A DNA stretch of 64,000 bases from Drosophila persimilis (taxonomy: Eukaryota; Arthropoda; Insecta; Diptera; Drosophilidae). Shown in pieces: positions 12,461 through 22,867 of the stretch; the stretch's first letter is position 1; every line of letters begins with the position of its first letter. The stretch covers positions 62,001-126,000 of the forward strand of contig NW_020825358.1 in assembly GCF_003286085.1 (NCBI RefSeq), written 5' to 3'. Below the pieces are notes generated by a model that saw nothing but the letters and a program-made list of their open reading frames with translations, was not told the origin of the DNA and searched no databases. The position numbers and the translations under genes are program-made.

Positions 12461-14565
12461 GGTTCGCTTTTCCGCGCGGTAATTAAAGCAAACTGTGAAT
12501 TTTTTTCGGCGCTTTTCAGAGCTGTAATTAAAAATGGCAAAAGTTTTGTTTTTGTTTTTGTTTTTTTGCTTTTTTTTCCCTCGCCTTTTGTTGCATGCAA
12601 CAGCGGCAGCCAGCGCCCTGTGTGTGGGAAAAAAACCGCGTCAAAAGCAACGGAAATGCAATGGAACGGACTCTCGACCCTCATCCCGCCCACCCCCCTG
12701 CCCCCCCGGAGTCCTTTGCTCCAGGGCCCTTGTCTGAGGAGGGGCCTTGGCTGGGTTTTCCATCTCCACTTGCTTCACATTTGTGCAGTTTCTCTCTCTC
12801 TGTGTTTTTTTTCTCCCTGGCATTGATATGGCAAAAGTTGTTGGATTGCTGTTGTTTCATTGGCGCTATGGGATTGGGTGGGGTTCCGTCTAGTTATGAC
12901 CGCAAAATCAGCTTAAAGCCAAAGGGGGGCGACTTTAAGGCCAGACAATAGAGGCCTCCCAGGCCGCATCCATCAATACCCTTTCGCCATCATTTACATC
13001 CAATCAGTCGGTGTCCTTCCGCTGTCAGTGCCGACACTTGTTAAGAAACCTCTCACCTCCCAGGAGTCAAACGAAGCCAGAGCCCAAAAAGCCAAACCGT
13101 CAATCAGCGGAGCCCAAAAGGAAAACGGCTCTGACTGCCAACTAGCCATAAATATGAGTGCGAGTGCGGGTTCGGGCCGAAATACAAATTAAATTAAGCA
13201 ACGAGGAGGCGGTAGAGGGGAGACGGGAGAGGGGAGACGGGAGACTGGAGACAGGAGACAAAAGGCAGACGCAGACGCAGACGCAGACTTGCAGCAATTT
13301 ACAGAAAAACTGCCAACAAATCAAATTGCCATAAAACCCAGGAAAAAGGAGCGGCAGGAGATCTCAATGCTCTCTGGCCAGGCCAATTCCCGCGTTGACA
13401 ATTGCGGTGGCGGTGGAGGAGGCGGCGGTGGCGATGGCGGTTGGCGGTTGGCTGCTGAGTAAATAATTTCGTCTTGGCCATAAAAAGGCTGACAAAGAGC
13501 CAGGAGGGGGGGGATGGGGGGCGAGCAGGCCAGTGGATCAGGCCTGTCAATTGCTTGGGAGATTGATGCCCCTGGATAATAGCGACGCGAACAATTTGCG
13601 GACGACAACACGCCACAATCTCAGAGCCAGAGGCTCAGCGGCTCAGAGGCAGACTCCAGCGGTGGTCCCTGCCACAGAGAAAAAGAGACAACTGAATGAC
13701 AACTCTTTAGCCTGTCTCCACCGGAGAGAGACGACTCTCCCCGCCACTCCCCCCGCCACTCTCCTTGGCGACGCGGTAACGGGATTTCTTGAGCAAGTTA
13801 TTTGCCCAAAAATGGTCAACGACCGGCGGCAAAACGGACGAAGTGTTGACGTGGCTCAGACGGGTGACAACGGCGCATGCGTGACACCCCCAGAGACAGG
13901 GAGACCGCCAGAGGTGTGGGGGGGGGGGAAATCACAGAAAGACGCAGCAGCCACAGATGGAGCTGGGGCAAAGGAAAAATTGGGGAATGTTGTCGTGTCG
14001 CTGGAACTGATATGGTAAACAATCCAATGGCAATCCTCCTGGACTCCTCGACTCCGACGTGGACTTGGACTTGCGACAAATTTCCCATCTGTCCTCAGCT
14101 CAATTAGCCATCAAGATCGGGGGGCTGGCTGGCTGGCTGGCCGACTGGCTGGCTCCATCGTCTCTTCGGTGTGTAACAGCTGCAGCTAGACAGACCTAGA
14201 CAAAGGCCGCATTGTTCTTGCCACAGGATGCAATAAAACGCAGTCAAAGCAGGTGCATGCCCCATTCCCATTCCCATCTGTAGCTTGAACTCTTGCACTC
14301 CTTCTCTCCCGTCTCTCCCGTCTCTCGCCCCCATTTCCCATCAAATGCTGGGGCCAGGCCAGGGCGTTCTCTCAACATGTTGCCAAGTCATTAACTTGAG
14401 CCTGTTTCTGGCTCCTTTGTTGCCTGTTTGTGATTACACCAGGGCCATGGCGGGCGGGCGGGGGGGGGCGGCAACAAAAGGCGGCCAGGACATGGACATG
14501 GACATGGATATGTCGCTGCTGTTGCCTGTTGTTGCGCCTTGAGCGTTTAGGCCATTTGAAAATTG

Positions 14566-14597
<32 letters not shown>

Positions 14598-14803
14598 GCA
14601 GGGTTGCAAGCCGTGGAGCCACCACTTTGGCCAGCCCTCTTGCCTCATACCATCTCTGTCCCTGTCCCTGTCTCTCTCGCCGTCTCGTTCTGTTCGTGCC
14701 ACCAGCGGCAGCGCCATTGTCTCGTCTCTGTATGCGTTTATTGCTCATGTGCGAATTTTTTATGGCTTAAAGAAAACAACCCCCAAGTGGCACCCCGAGT
14801 GGC

Positions 14804-14828
14804 AGACACACACACACACATGGACACA

Positions 14829-14870
<42 letters not shown>
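14804..14870 (+). repeat. Head-to-head (CA)n / (GT)n microsatellite with palindromic centre
   Basis: A CA tract at about 14804-14831 runs directly into a GT tract at about 14832-14870. The junction reads ACACACACGTGTGTGTG, a perfect inverted repeat centred on the E-box-like CACGTG. The two tracts can pair on one strand as a hairpin of about 15 bp or more. Confidence 0.9.
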
Positions 14871-14871
<1 letters not shown>

Positions 14872-15218
14872 CAATGTCAACTGGGGCGTCTACAAGCTGC
14901 TAAGTGCACTTGCCCAGCATTTCTTTTTCTTTGCCACATCTAATGGGCGTGTGTGGGGGGTGGGGCATGGGGGAGGGGGGGATTGAATGAATACATAATG
15001 CCCTGCACTTGAGGCGGACGTCGTCTCCGACTCTTCTTTCCCTTTTGCGACAAAAGCAAGCGGCTAATTCAGATGTCCCCCCCCCCCCCCCGCCTCTGAA
15101 TCCCCTCCTCCAGGGCCCGAGTCCGTCAGATAAATGCATTCTCTAAATGTTGCAAAAACCCAGGCCACTCTCACTCTCTTACGTGCAACCCTTCTACGCC
15201 TCCTTGGGGTGCTTGTCC

Positions 15219-15220
<2 letters not shown>

Positions 15221-15263
<43 letters not shown>
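15221..15263 (+). repeat. (GT)n microsatellite
   Basis: About 21 uninterrupted GT units, one of the longest pure dinucleotide tracts in the window. Confidence 0.95.
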
Positions 15264-15264
<1 letters not shown>

Positions 15265-15601
15265 CTTCCGTTGCCAGTCGGCCGGAAAGTAATTAAAATC
15301 TGCGCTTAAGTGCAGCTCTTCAAAATGCAGGCTGCAACAAAAAAACACAAAAATTCACAAGAAATGGAAACAGTAGAAGGAAAGGCATTTGTTGGGGGGG
15401 GGGGTGTGGTGGGTAGGGGGGGTGCAGCGCTTTCTTAAATCCGCCAGAAAATAGTGAATAATTTTGAGCGAACTAAAGCCCTGCCACTGGGGAGGCGACC
15501 TCTGGAGTCTAGGAAATCTAAACGCCGAAAATAGAAAACATAGAAAGCATAGACAATAGAGAACATCGAAAATATCCTTGATAGTCTTTCAGCGGCCCAC
15601 C

Positions 15602-15611
15602 AGCGCCATCT
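15602..15611 (-). promoter_or_regulatory. CTCF-core-like motif (AGATGGCGCT on - strand)
   Basis: The + strand reads AGCGCCATCT, whose complement AGATGGCGCT matches the core recognised by Drosophila CTCF. The match is by eye only. A 10-bp core occurs by chance at low frequency, so occupancy is inference. Confidence 0.35.
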
Positions 15612-16330
15612 GTGCGGCCGAAAAACCGTTCCCACCGCCTTAGCACGGACACACCTCCACTGGGAACAGTCCGTTGAACATCGCACGGCAGCCACACAAG
15701 CCAGGGGCGATGGAGTGCTCGTCGCATGCGATGAGAACATCGCATGAGTGGCGGCTCAAGTGCTACCCCTGCGGAGTGAAACTCAAGTGCTACCCCTCCC
15801 GAAAAGAACTCAACTCAAGAGCGAACGGAGGGGCAACACCGAGCAGCCCTGCGCCTCAGTCCTTGCCGTGGCACTGAGGCCGTCTATGTATTAGCCATCC
15901 TGACAGCTGTGCTAATTAATCGAAAAGTTCCAATTGAACAGAGGAATAAATGAATAAAGAATTGCCATTGAGGGGGGGTGGGGTGGGGGAGTACATAGGA
16001 AGTGCGCAGGAGAGTGCCCCGTCCCCCCAAAGAGAACTTGTTCTGCCTTCAGACTGTATTCAAAATTGAATAATACAGATTTTATAGCTTTATTACACGT
16101 CAAGTGCTGGGGAAAATGATAATAATTTGTATATAATATTATGATATTAGGATTTTCATGGGAACATCTTAAAAGACTAATCGATTGTGCGAATGTGAAC
16201 TTCAGGAACAGGTTTAGGTCCAGATCAGGGCCGATGAGCAAGCCCCTCAATGGTTCTGCTGGTGTCTGACCCCTGATCGAACTTGAGCGCATGATAATGG
16301 GGCTTTTCTTTGTCCATAGCACCAATCAGC

Positions 16331-16647
16331 ACTTTCGGATGAGCGGACTATTCGAATGAAAGACGAGACAAAGTTGATCAAAGCATTCTTGATTTTGTTT
16401 ACATTTTCGATGGGATATTTTGACAATATTTGGTCTTAAAAAAATACTAAAATCCCGTCTAAAAAATGGCGGGTAGTGGCAGGAAGATGAAAAATACTTC
16501 ACCATTTCGCTTACATACTAAATATACAAAAATAATTATATAAAAATTGGACGAGCCGTTTTGGTAGGAGTTCCAACACATCCACCGTGACACAAGATTT
16601 CTATATATTAAAATATAAAGATATCATTTAATAACTTTAGCCAAAGA
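16331..16647. other. AT-rich spacer before the tandem array
   Basis: AT-rich, no gene seen. The phrase GACGAGCCGTTTTGGTAGG near 16549-16570 resembles the ATCGAGCCGTTTGTGAG phrase of the dispersed repeat near 38438, so part of this stretch may be old transposon-derived sequence. Confidence 0.4.
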
Positions 16648-17967
16648 TTTATTTAATTTGATTTGTATTCATTCCCAGCGCTACAAGCTTAAACTTTTAA
16701 TCATTTTATATTATAATTATTATTATTATTTTATTATATATTAAAATTATTTACTTAAATCAAAGACTTGGCCATAAATATTTAACATTTTTATGATATA
16801 TTTTCCAATGCTTACATTATAGACCTGCTTTTTTAAATTTCTTTTATTGGGTTTTTTAATTTTTTATAATTTCTATAAATTATTTTCTAATGTTATTTGT
16901 ATTGATTTCTTAAAAACTCTTGCCTCCCGAGCAAATTCTTTGAGTCCTGGGCCATAAGTTATTTTCGCTGCCAGGTAAATCGTTTCTAAACGTTGAAAAA
17001 TTTATTTAATTTATTATTTGTTCATTTATTTATTATTTATTATAATTATTATTATTAATAATACATTCAAATTTTTTACTTAAATCAAAGACTCAGCCAT
17101 AAACATTTAAAATTTTTATGATATATTTTTACAAGCTTACATTATATTCCTGCTATTTTACATTTCTTTTATTGGGTTTTTTAATTTTTTGTATCTTTTA
17201 GAAATTATTTTCTAATATTATTTGTATTGATTTCTTAAAAACTCTTTCCTCCCGAGCAAATCCTTTGAGTTCTAGTCCATAGGTTATTTTTGCTGCCAGG
17301 TAAATCGTTTCTAAACTTTGAAAAATGTATTTAATTTCTTATTTATTTATTATTTATTATAATTATTATTATTAATAATACATTCAAATTTTTTACTTAA
17401 ATCGAAGACTCAGCCATTAACATTTAAAATTTTTCATGATATATTTTTACAAGCTTACATTATATTCCTGCTATTTTACATTTCTTTTATTGGGTTTTTT
17501 AATTTTTTGTATCTTTTAGAAATTATTTTCTAATATTATTTGTATTGATTTCTTAAAAATTCTTTCCTCCCGAGCAAATCCTTTGAGTTCTAGTCCATAC
17601 GTTATTTTTGCTGACAGGTAAATCGTTTCTAAACTTTGAAAAATGTATTTAATTTCCTATTTATTTATTTATTTATTATTATTATTTTATTATACATTAA
17701 AATTATTTACTTAAATCAAAGACTCAGCCATTAACATTTAAAATTTTTTATGATATATTTTTACCAGCTTACATTATATTCCTGCTATTTTGCATTTCTT
17801 TTATTGGGTTTTTTAATTTTTTGTAATTTTAAAAAATTATTTTCTAATATTATTTGTATTGATTTCTTAAAAATTCTTTAATCCCGAGCAAATCCTTTGA
17901 GTCCTGGGCCATACGTTTTTTTTTGCTGCCAGGTAAATCGTTTCTAAACTTTGAAAATTCATTTAAA
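16648..17967 (+). repeat. AT-rich tandem array, ~4 units of 315-325 bp
   Basis: The landmark TAAATCGTTTCTAAAC recurs at 16976, 17301, 17619 and 17934. A second landmark, CTTTTATTGGGTTTTTTAAT, recurs at 16841, 17166, 17484 and 17798. Both give unit lengths of about 325, 318 and 314-315 bp. Each unit also carries CCCGAGCAAAT, CTTTGAGT and GCCAGGTAAAT, plus a variable TTATTTATT/AATTATTATT stretch where most length differences lie. The two central units resemble each other most, for example both have GAGTTCTAGTCCATA where the outer units have GAGTCCTGGGCCATA. That suggests local expansion from the middle. No open frame crosses the units, so this looks like a small satellite-like minisatellite rather than a coding repeat. 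The family is unknown to me. Confidence 0.9.
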
Positions 17968-19117
17968 GAAATCACAAAACCCTAAAATATGAATTCCAAC
18001 TTTCTTTACATAATTCAAGCGTTCGAAGCGACAAATTATTGTAATGCCCGTGGACCTGTGGATATCTGGATTAATTTCAACTTTATTTCATTGGCGAAGG
18101 CGAAGTGCTCCCTCGGCGGAGAAATGCCAAAGAGTTTTCAATATGTTGCAAACATTTTCTACATTTCCAAAAAGTTTTTCCTGCCAGCCGCACGCCGCAG
18201 CTGGCGGGGCAAAAGTTGCCAGTGCAGTGGCAAGAACGAAAAAAAAACCACACACACACAAGCCCCAACCGAGCCCAGAGAAAATCTTCACCATCGTCCG
18301 TATCCGTATCCCGTATCCCGTATCCTGCATTCGCTTCGGGCACAAGCTCAATTCTCAAATGCAAGCTGCAAATGAGCAAAAAATTGTCAGTCCACCAGGA
18401 GGGGGGGAGCTGGGGGACTGGGACTGGGGGACTGGGGAAAACTGTGAAAATTGAAATGAAAATTACCCATTGTGGCAGAAGCAACAGCAGCAGCGGCAGC
18501 GGCAGCGGCAGCGGCATTTCAATTTGAGCTGCCATTTTGCACGTGCCCCGAGAAGGATTCCTTGGCTTCCTTTCTTCCTTTGCCTCGTCCTTGTCCGGTC
18601 CTGCCGGGCTGCCTGGGCACTGCCCCACCCCCCACCCATAATCTTGGCCAAATGCCGTCGTCGACGTCTTGCACTTTATTCATGGCCCTGGTCCACGTCC
18701 GACTTTATTAGTTATTTTCCGCTCAATTTGTGTTCTCTGGGAGGCAGGATAACAAGAAAAATTATTTTCATTTCATTCAACACATTCATAATGGCCCCCA
18801 AGAATGTCCTTCGCGGAGCTACCACCACACCTTTTCCCGCCTTTAGCGCCCGGACAGAGACATCTTTTGTTGCAATTCACGTTGATTAGCGCCCGATGAA
18901 GGTCGCAGTCCGTGCACGCCACCTCCTCCACCTCCTCCACCTCCAATCCCGGCCTGGGAACCCACTCAGCTGCCGGCTGGGATTGGAAAAGTTGACGGCT
19001 AATTACATTGGCAGTCGGTAGCTGTTTGAAAAGTTTACGCACAATTATCAACACTCTTCGAGGCGTCGCATGATGGGGCACAAAAACTTAACAGACACGC
19101 CCCAAAAGTCCCTGCCA
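17968..19117. other. Upstream region of the odorant receptor gene
   Basis: No supported exon. It contains a CAG/CGG run at about 18480-18515, a CACACACAC tract near 18250 and CTCCACCTC repeats near 18920-18945. By position it is the likely cis-regulatory region of the receptor gene at 19193. Short open frames overlap on both strands and lack coding character. Confidence 0.45.
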
Positions 19118-19155
19118 TATAAATGGAGCCGACGGCGCGTAACCACAAATAGTTC
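19118..19155 (+). promoter_or_regulatory. TATA box and weak initiator of the odorant receptor gene
   Basis: TATAAA at 19118-19123 lies about 30 bp upstream of AATAGTTCC, an initiator-like sequence with a candidate +1 A at 19151. The start codon follows 42 bp later. Spacing fits a TATA-Inr core promoter; the initiator is only a partial match. Confidence 0.6.
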
Positions 19156-19192
19156 CTGACCAGCGTTTAGCGTGGAAAACTTCACCGAAAAG

Positions 19193-20599
19193 ATGACCGG
19201 CCAAGAACAGGAGCCGGACACGGCCCGAACCTTTAAGGACATGATGAGGGTCCCAGTTCAGTTTTACCGGACCATTGGCGAGGACATCTACGCCCATCGG
19301 TCGACCAGTCCGTGGAGATCGCTGCTGCTCAAGGTCTACCTGTACGGGGGCTTCATCAACTTCAATCTGCTGTTGATCGGGGAGCTGGTGTTCTTCTACA
19401 AGTCCATACAGGACTTCGAGACCGTCCGCCTGGCCATTGCCGTGGCTCCGTGCATCGGCTTCTCCCTGGTGTCCGACTTCAAGCAGTTCGCGATGGCCTA
19501 CTACAAGGGCACCCTGGTCCGGCTGCTCGACGAGCTGGAGGAGATGCACCCGAAGACCCTCGAGCGGCAGCGCGCCTACCGGATGCCCGACTTTGAGCGC
19601 ACCATGAAGCGGGTGATCAGCATCTTCACGTTCCTGTGCCTGGCCTACACCACCACCTTCTCGTTCTACCCGGCCCTCAAGGCCTCCGTGAAGTTCAACC
19701 TGCTCGGCTACGAGACCTTCGACCGCAACTTCGGCTTCCTCATCTGGTTCCCCTTCGACGCGACCAGCAGCAATCTGGTCTACTGGATCGTCTACTGGGA
19801 CATTGCCCACGGGGCGTACCTGGCCGGCATCGCCTTCCTCTGCGCCGATCTGCTGCTGATCGTGGTCATCACCCAGATCTGCATGCACTTCGACTACGTC
19901 TCCAGGCGGCTGGAGGAGCACCCCTGCGAGCCGGGCAGGGACAGGGAGAACATCGAGTTCCTCGTCTGGATCGTCCGCTACCACAACAAGTGCCTCACGT
20001 GAGTGTGCCCCCCTTCTCCCCAATGGCCCTGCGTCCTCTGATTATCCCTGACTATCGCCGGACAGCCTCTGCGAGCACGTGAACAATCTGTACAGCTTCT
20101 CGCTGCTGCTCAACTTCCTGATGGCCTCCATGCAGATCTGCTTCATTGCCTTTCAGGTCACCGAGTCCACCGTCGAGGTGATCATCATCTACTGCATATT
20201 CCTGATGACCTCGATGGTGCAGGTGTTTCTGGTCTGCTACTACGGCGACACCTTGATCGCAACGGTGGGCTCTGCTCCTCGTGGTCTTGCCTTCCCTCGG
20301 TACTGATCCTCTTCTTTCTAGAGCCTGCGAGTGGGCGACGCTGCCTACAATCAGAGGTGGTTTCAGTGCAGCAAAACCTACTGCCAAATGCTCAAGATGC
20401 TGATCATGCGCAGCCAGAGGCCGGCCTCGATCAGGCCGCCCACATTCCCCCCCATCTCACTGGTCACCTACATGAAGGTGAGGCCGGGGCTTATGGCTTA
20501 TGCACAACAGTTTTGTGAGCTCTTCTTGGTTCTATTTAGGTCATCAGCATGTCGTATCAGTTCTTTGCCCTCTTGAGGACCACCTACAATGCCAATTGA
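19193..20599 (+). CDS. Or67c: Odorant receptor (insect Or family, 7-TM), likely Or67c orthologue
   Basis: Four exons: 19193-19998, 20066-20264, 20322-20477 and 20540-20599 (stop TGA), giving 406 aa, the usual size for an insect Or. Introns are short (67, 57 and 62 bp), all GT-AG; the first is phase 2 and the others phase 0. Hydrophobic segments lie near residues 48-70, 79-97, 140-160, 204-229, 277-300, 305-330 and 378-402, fitting the inverted seven-helix family. The C-terminal part after SLVTYMK reads VISMSYQFFALLRTTYN, the conserved Or TM7 signature, split by the last intron at the site usual for the family. Such proteins form odor-gated cation channels with Orco in olfactory-neuron dendrites. 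The first ATG after the TATA box, with A at -3, was chosen as start. No disablement is seen. The Or67c name rests on remembered similarity and on scramb1 and an LRR gene nearby; the family call is firm, the exact orthologue less so. Confidence 0.92.
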
Positions 20600-20722
20600 A
20601 GGGCGGCGCCCTGCCGGCGCCCTGCCGGAGCCCTGGAGCCCCCACCTGCCCTTCGTCAATCGGTCAGATCACAGCAAGATTCGAACTTAATGATGCCCTT
20701 CGACACGCTTTGATAATATTTA

Positions 20723-20728
20723 ATTAAA
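20723..20728 (+). terminator. Candidate poly(A) signal ATTAAA for the receptor gene
   Basis: ATTAAA about 125 bp after the receptor stop codon, in an AT-rich stretch; no nearer AATAAA was seen. Confidence 0.4.
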
Positions 20729-21737
20729 AATCGCATTTAAAATTAATAAGCTTAAATGGAAACCAATAGCGCCTGGCCGAGCACAAGCCGAATGCCGGCA
20801 AATCCCGCACAGCACAGACTCCAGGTTTTTTTTCAAAAGGAATATTACATCACCAACAACAAAATCAACAAAAAATCAACCAAAAAACTGTTATGCAAAG
20901 GACCTCCCCCCACCCCGCCATAGAGCCTCCATCCATCTGATGGTGCTCCATTGGCCTCTCCCCAAGAGCGACCTGGTAATAAAAGGAACAACATAAAACG
21001 CAATCACAATCATCGACAATAATCTGGCAGCAGCAACAACCAAAAAAAATCCAAAAAAAAAAAAAAAAACATGAAAAAGCATGAGGAAAAAAAAAGCAGA
21101 GAAATGCTTATTATAAAATTTCACAGTTTTTCAATGAGCAAAAATGAAGGCAAACACAGGAGGAGATTCCAGTGGGAGTGTGGGCGTGTGGTGGGGGGAG
21201 GGGGCGGGGCGGCTGAGGGTGGTGGTGTGTGCTGTGCTGTGGTGTGGCAGGAATGGCAATGGCTTTTCAAAATCATAATGGCAGCTAGTAACAAGAGTTT
21301 TGTGTACAAACAGATGGGGAGGGGGGAGGGGGGTGGTACAAAAAATATTCCACCGATCGTTGGGGAGTGGGGGAGCAGAGGAGTCCTCTGGAGCTGGCAA
21401 ATACCACGTCAGCAGGGGCTCTGGCCCGGTCCCCTCCCCCCTCCTAGGACTCCGATGTGCACGTCACGCGCGACCACTTATAAAAACCTTGGCCACCCAG
21501 CACAGCCCCCCCTCACCCCTCACCCTCACCCTACGCCCATCCGGAGCTGGCCCCCGCTCTCTGGCTCGTTGCATTTTCCCTTAACAGGCCGTTAGTCGTT
21601 ATTATTTTGGTCCATTGACGCTGCGGGCCAGGGCTATATACACAAGTAGCAGAAGGAGCAGGAGCCGGGGCAGTGGCAGGAGGCACGTGGAACGAGTCCT
21701 GTTCACTATGTACATAATAATGGCTCCTGCATATTTA

Positions 21738-21770
21738 GAAGAGCAGAGCAGAGCAGAGCAGAGCAGAGCA
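21738..21770 (+). repeat. (GAGCA)n pentanucleotide repeat
   Basis: Six to seven GAGCA/AGAGC units in tandem. Confidence 0.85.
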
Positions 21771-22483
21771 AGGCCAGAACAGGGAAGGCCAACGGCAGTG
21801 CCAGGCAGAGTCCACATTATGTACCACCCCCGAGAAGCAGTGCCAGGAGGAGGGAGCAGGGACCAGGGAGCAGGCAGCAGGCAGTCGTAGTCGTAGCCAT
21901 AGCCGGACCCGGGCACAGCCACCCTCATTGACGTTGATGTCCCGTATTGGAATCGCGTTCGTTTCGTTTCGTTTCGTCCTGGTCCTTGTCCTCATCATCA
22001 TCAGGATGCTGGCCGGAGAAGGAGGAGGAGGAGGAGGAGGAGGAGGGGGAGGGGCTTTTCAGTGGAAGCGCACTCTCGACAAGGCACCACCGGGAGGGCA
22101 ATTTTTATAATTTTAGTCTCGTTTGCTTTGAATTTATTTTTTATTTTCCTTTTTTCTCCCATTCCCATTTCCATTTTCCTCTTCTTCTTCGGTGGGACAG
22201 ACTCCTCCCCCTTTTTGTACGGGCCACTGGCTGGGGGGTGGATTGGATGCTATTTTTTTCTTTTCTTCTTTTTTTGCCCTGTTTTAGCGCTGTTTCTTCT
22301 ACGGCTGCTGCTGCTGCTGCCTGTTTCTTTTCTAACATTTCTTGTCGGAGAGAGAGTGAGAGAGAGAGAGAGCGTAATGGAAAGTGTGACAGGCAGAGGG
22401 AGAAGGAGCGCTGCTCAGGTTCACACAGATTTATTTATGGCCTTTGTATTGGTTTTAGTTGACGCTTTTTCTACCCCCTCGCC

Positions 22484-22520
22484 CACACACACACACACAC
22501 ACACGCACACACACACACAC
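22484..22520 (+). repeat. (CA)n microsatellite
   Basis: CA tract of about 18 units with one ACGC interruption at 22503-22506. Confidence 0.92.
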
Positions 22521-22678
22521 TACCAATACAAAATGGCGTTGACGGTATTGATTTTTGATTTATGGCCGATTTGCTTTATTTATGCACACCCCCTGTAAAG
22601 GACTAATAGAATGAGCCAATGATTAGTTACAGTCAGAGGCAACTGTACTTATGTAGGCCCGTACCTCCAACTCCTAGT

Positions 22679-22752
22679 CCTGCCTGAAGCCATAGCAACA
22701 TTCATGCCTCCTCAAAGGCTTTCGATCATTATGAATGCCTCCTTCAGGCAGG
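22679..22752. repeat. Inverted repeat with CCTGCCTGAAG arms
   Basis: CCTGCCTGAAG at 22679-22689 is the exact complement of CTTCAGGCAGG at 22742-22752. A second inner pair, ATTCAT and ATGAAT, lies inside. It could be a cruciform or a small foldback-transposon relic; it has no open frame. Confidence 0.6.
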
Positions 22753-22829
22753 CACGGATCACCTCTATGACTCAAAACACAACAAGGAGCTCGTAAGCCT
22801 TCCACTGCGCACATTTGGGTTTTTTTTTG

Positions 22830-22867
22830 CACTGAAAAAAAATTATTCATAGTCATTTTTTTCAGTG
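22830..22867. repeat. Inverted repeat CACTGAAAAAAA / TTTTTTTCAGTG
   Basis: Arms of 12 bp at 22830-22841 and 22856-22867 separated by 14 bp. Such CACTG...CAGTG ends resemble terminal inverted repeats of small DNA-transposon derivatives, but the element is too short to classify. Confidence 0.55.

Larger units (their letters stand above)
8001..16330. other. Gene-free, microsatellite-rich DNA (second part)
   Basis: No supported exon. The content is CT-rich blocks, C/G homopolymers, CAG/CAA runs near 14563-14602 and GT tracts. Frames such as the one at 13533-14018 have no recognisable domain, no flanking splice signals and codon usage typical of random intergenic frames. AT-rich spacers such as 10560-10640 and 11060-11110 separate the repeats. 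Confidence 0.55.

Noticed and set aside
13533..14018. 161-aa + strand frame of mixed composition
   Set aside because: Less repetitive than most, but no family, no promoter or poly(A) signal at fitting distance, and random-like codon third positions.
19088..20023. 311-aa open frame on the - strand
   Set aside because: It is the antisense shadow of odorant receptor exon 1, opened by the GC-rich third codon positions of the real gene.
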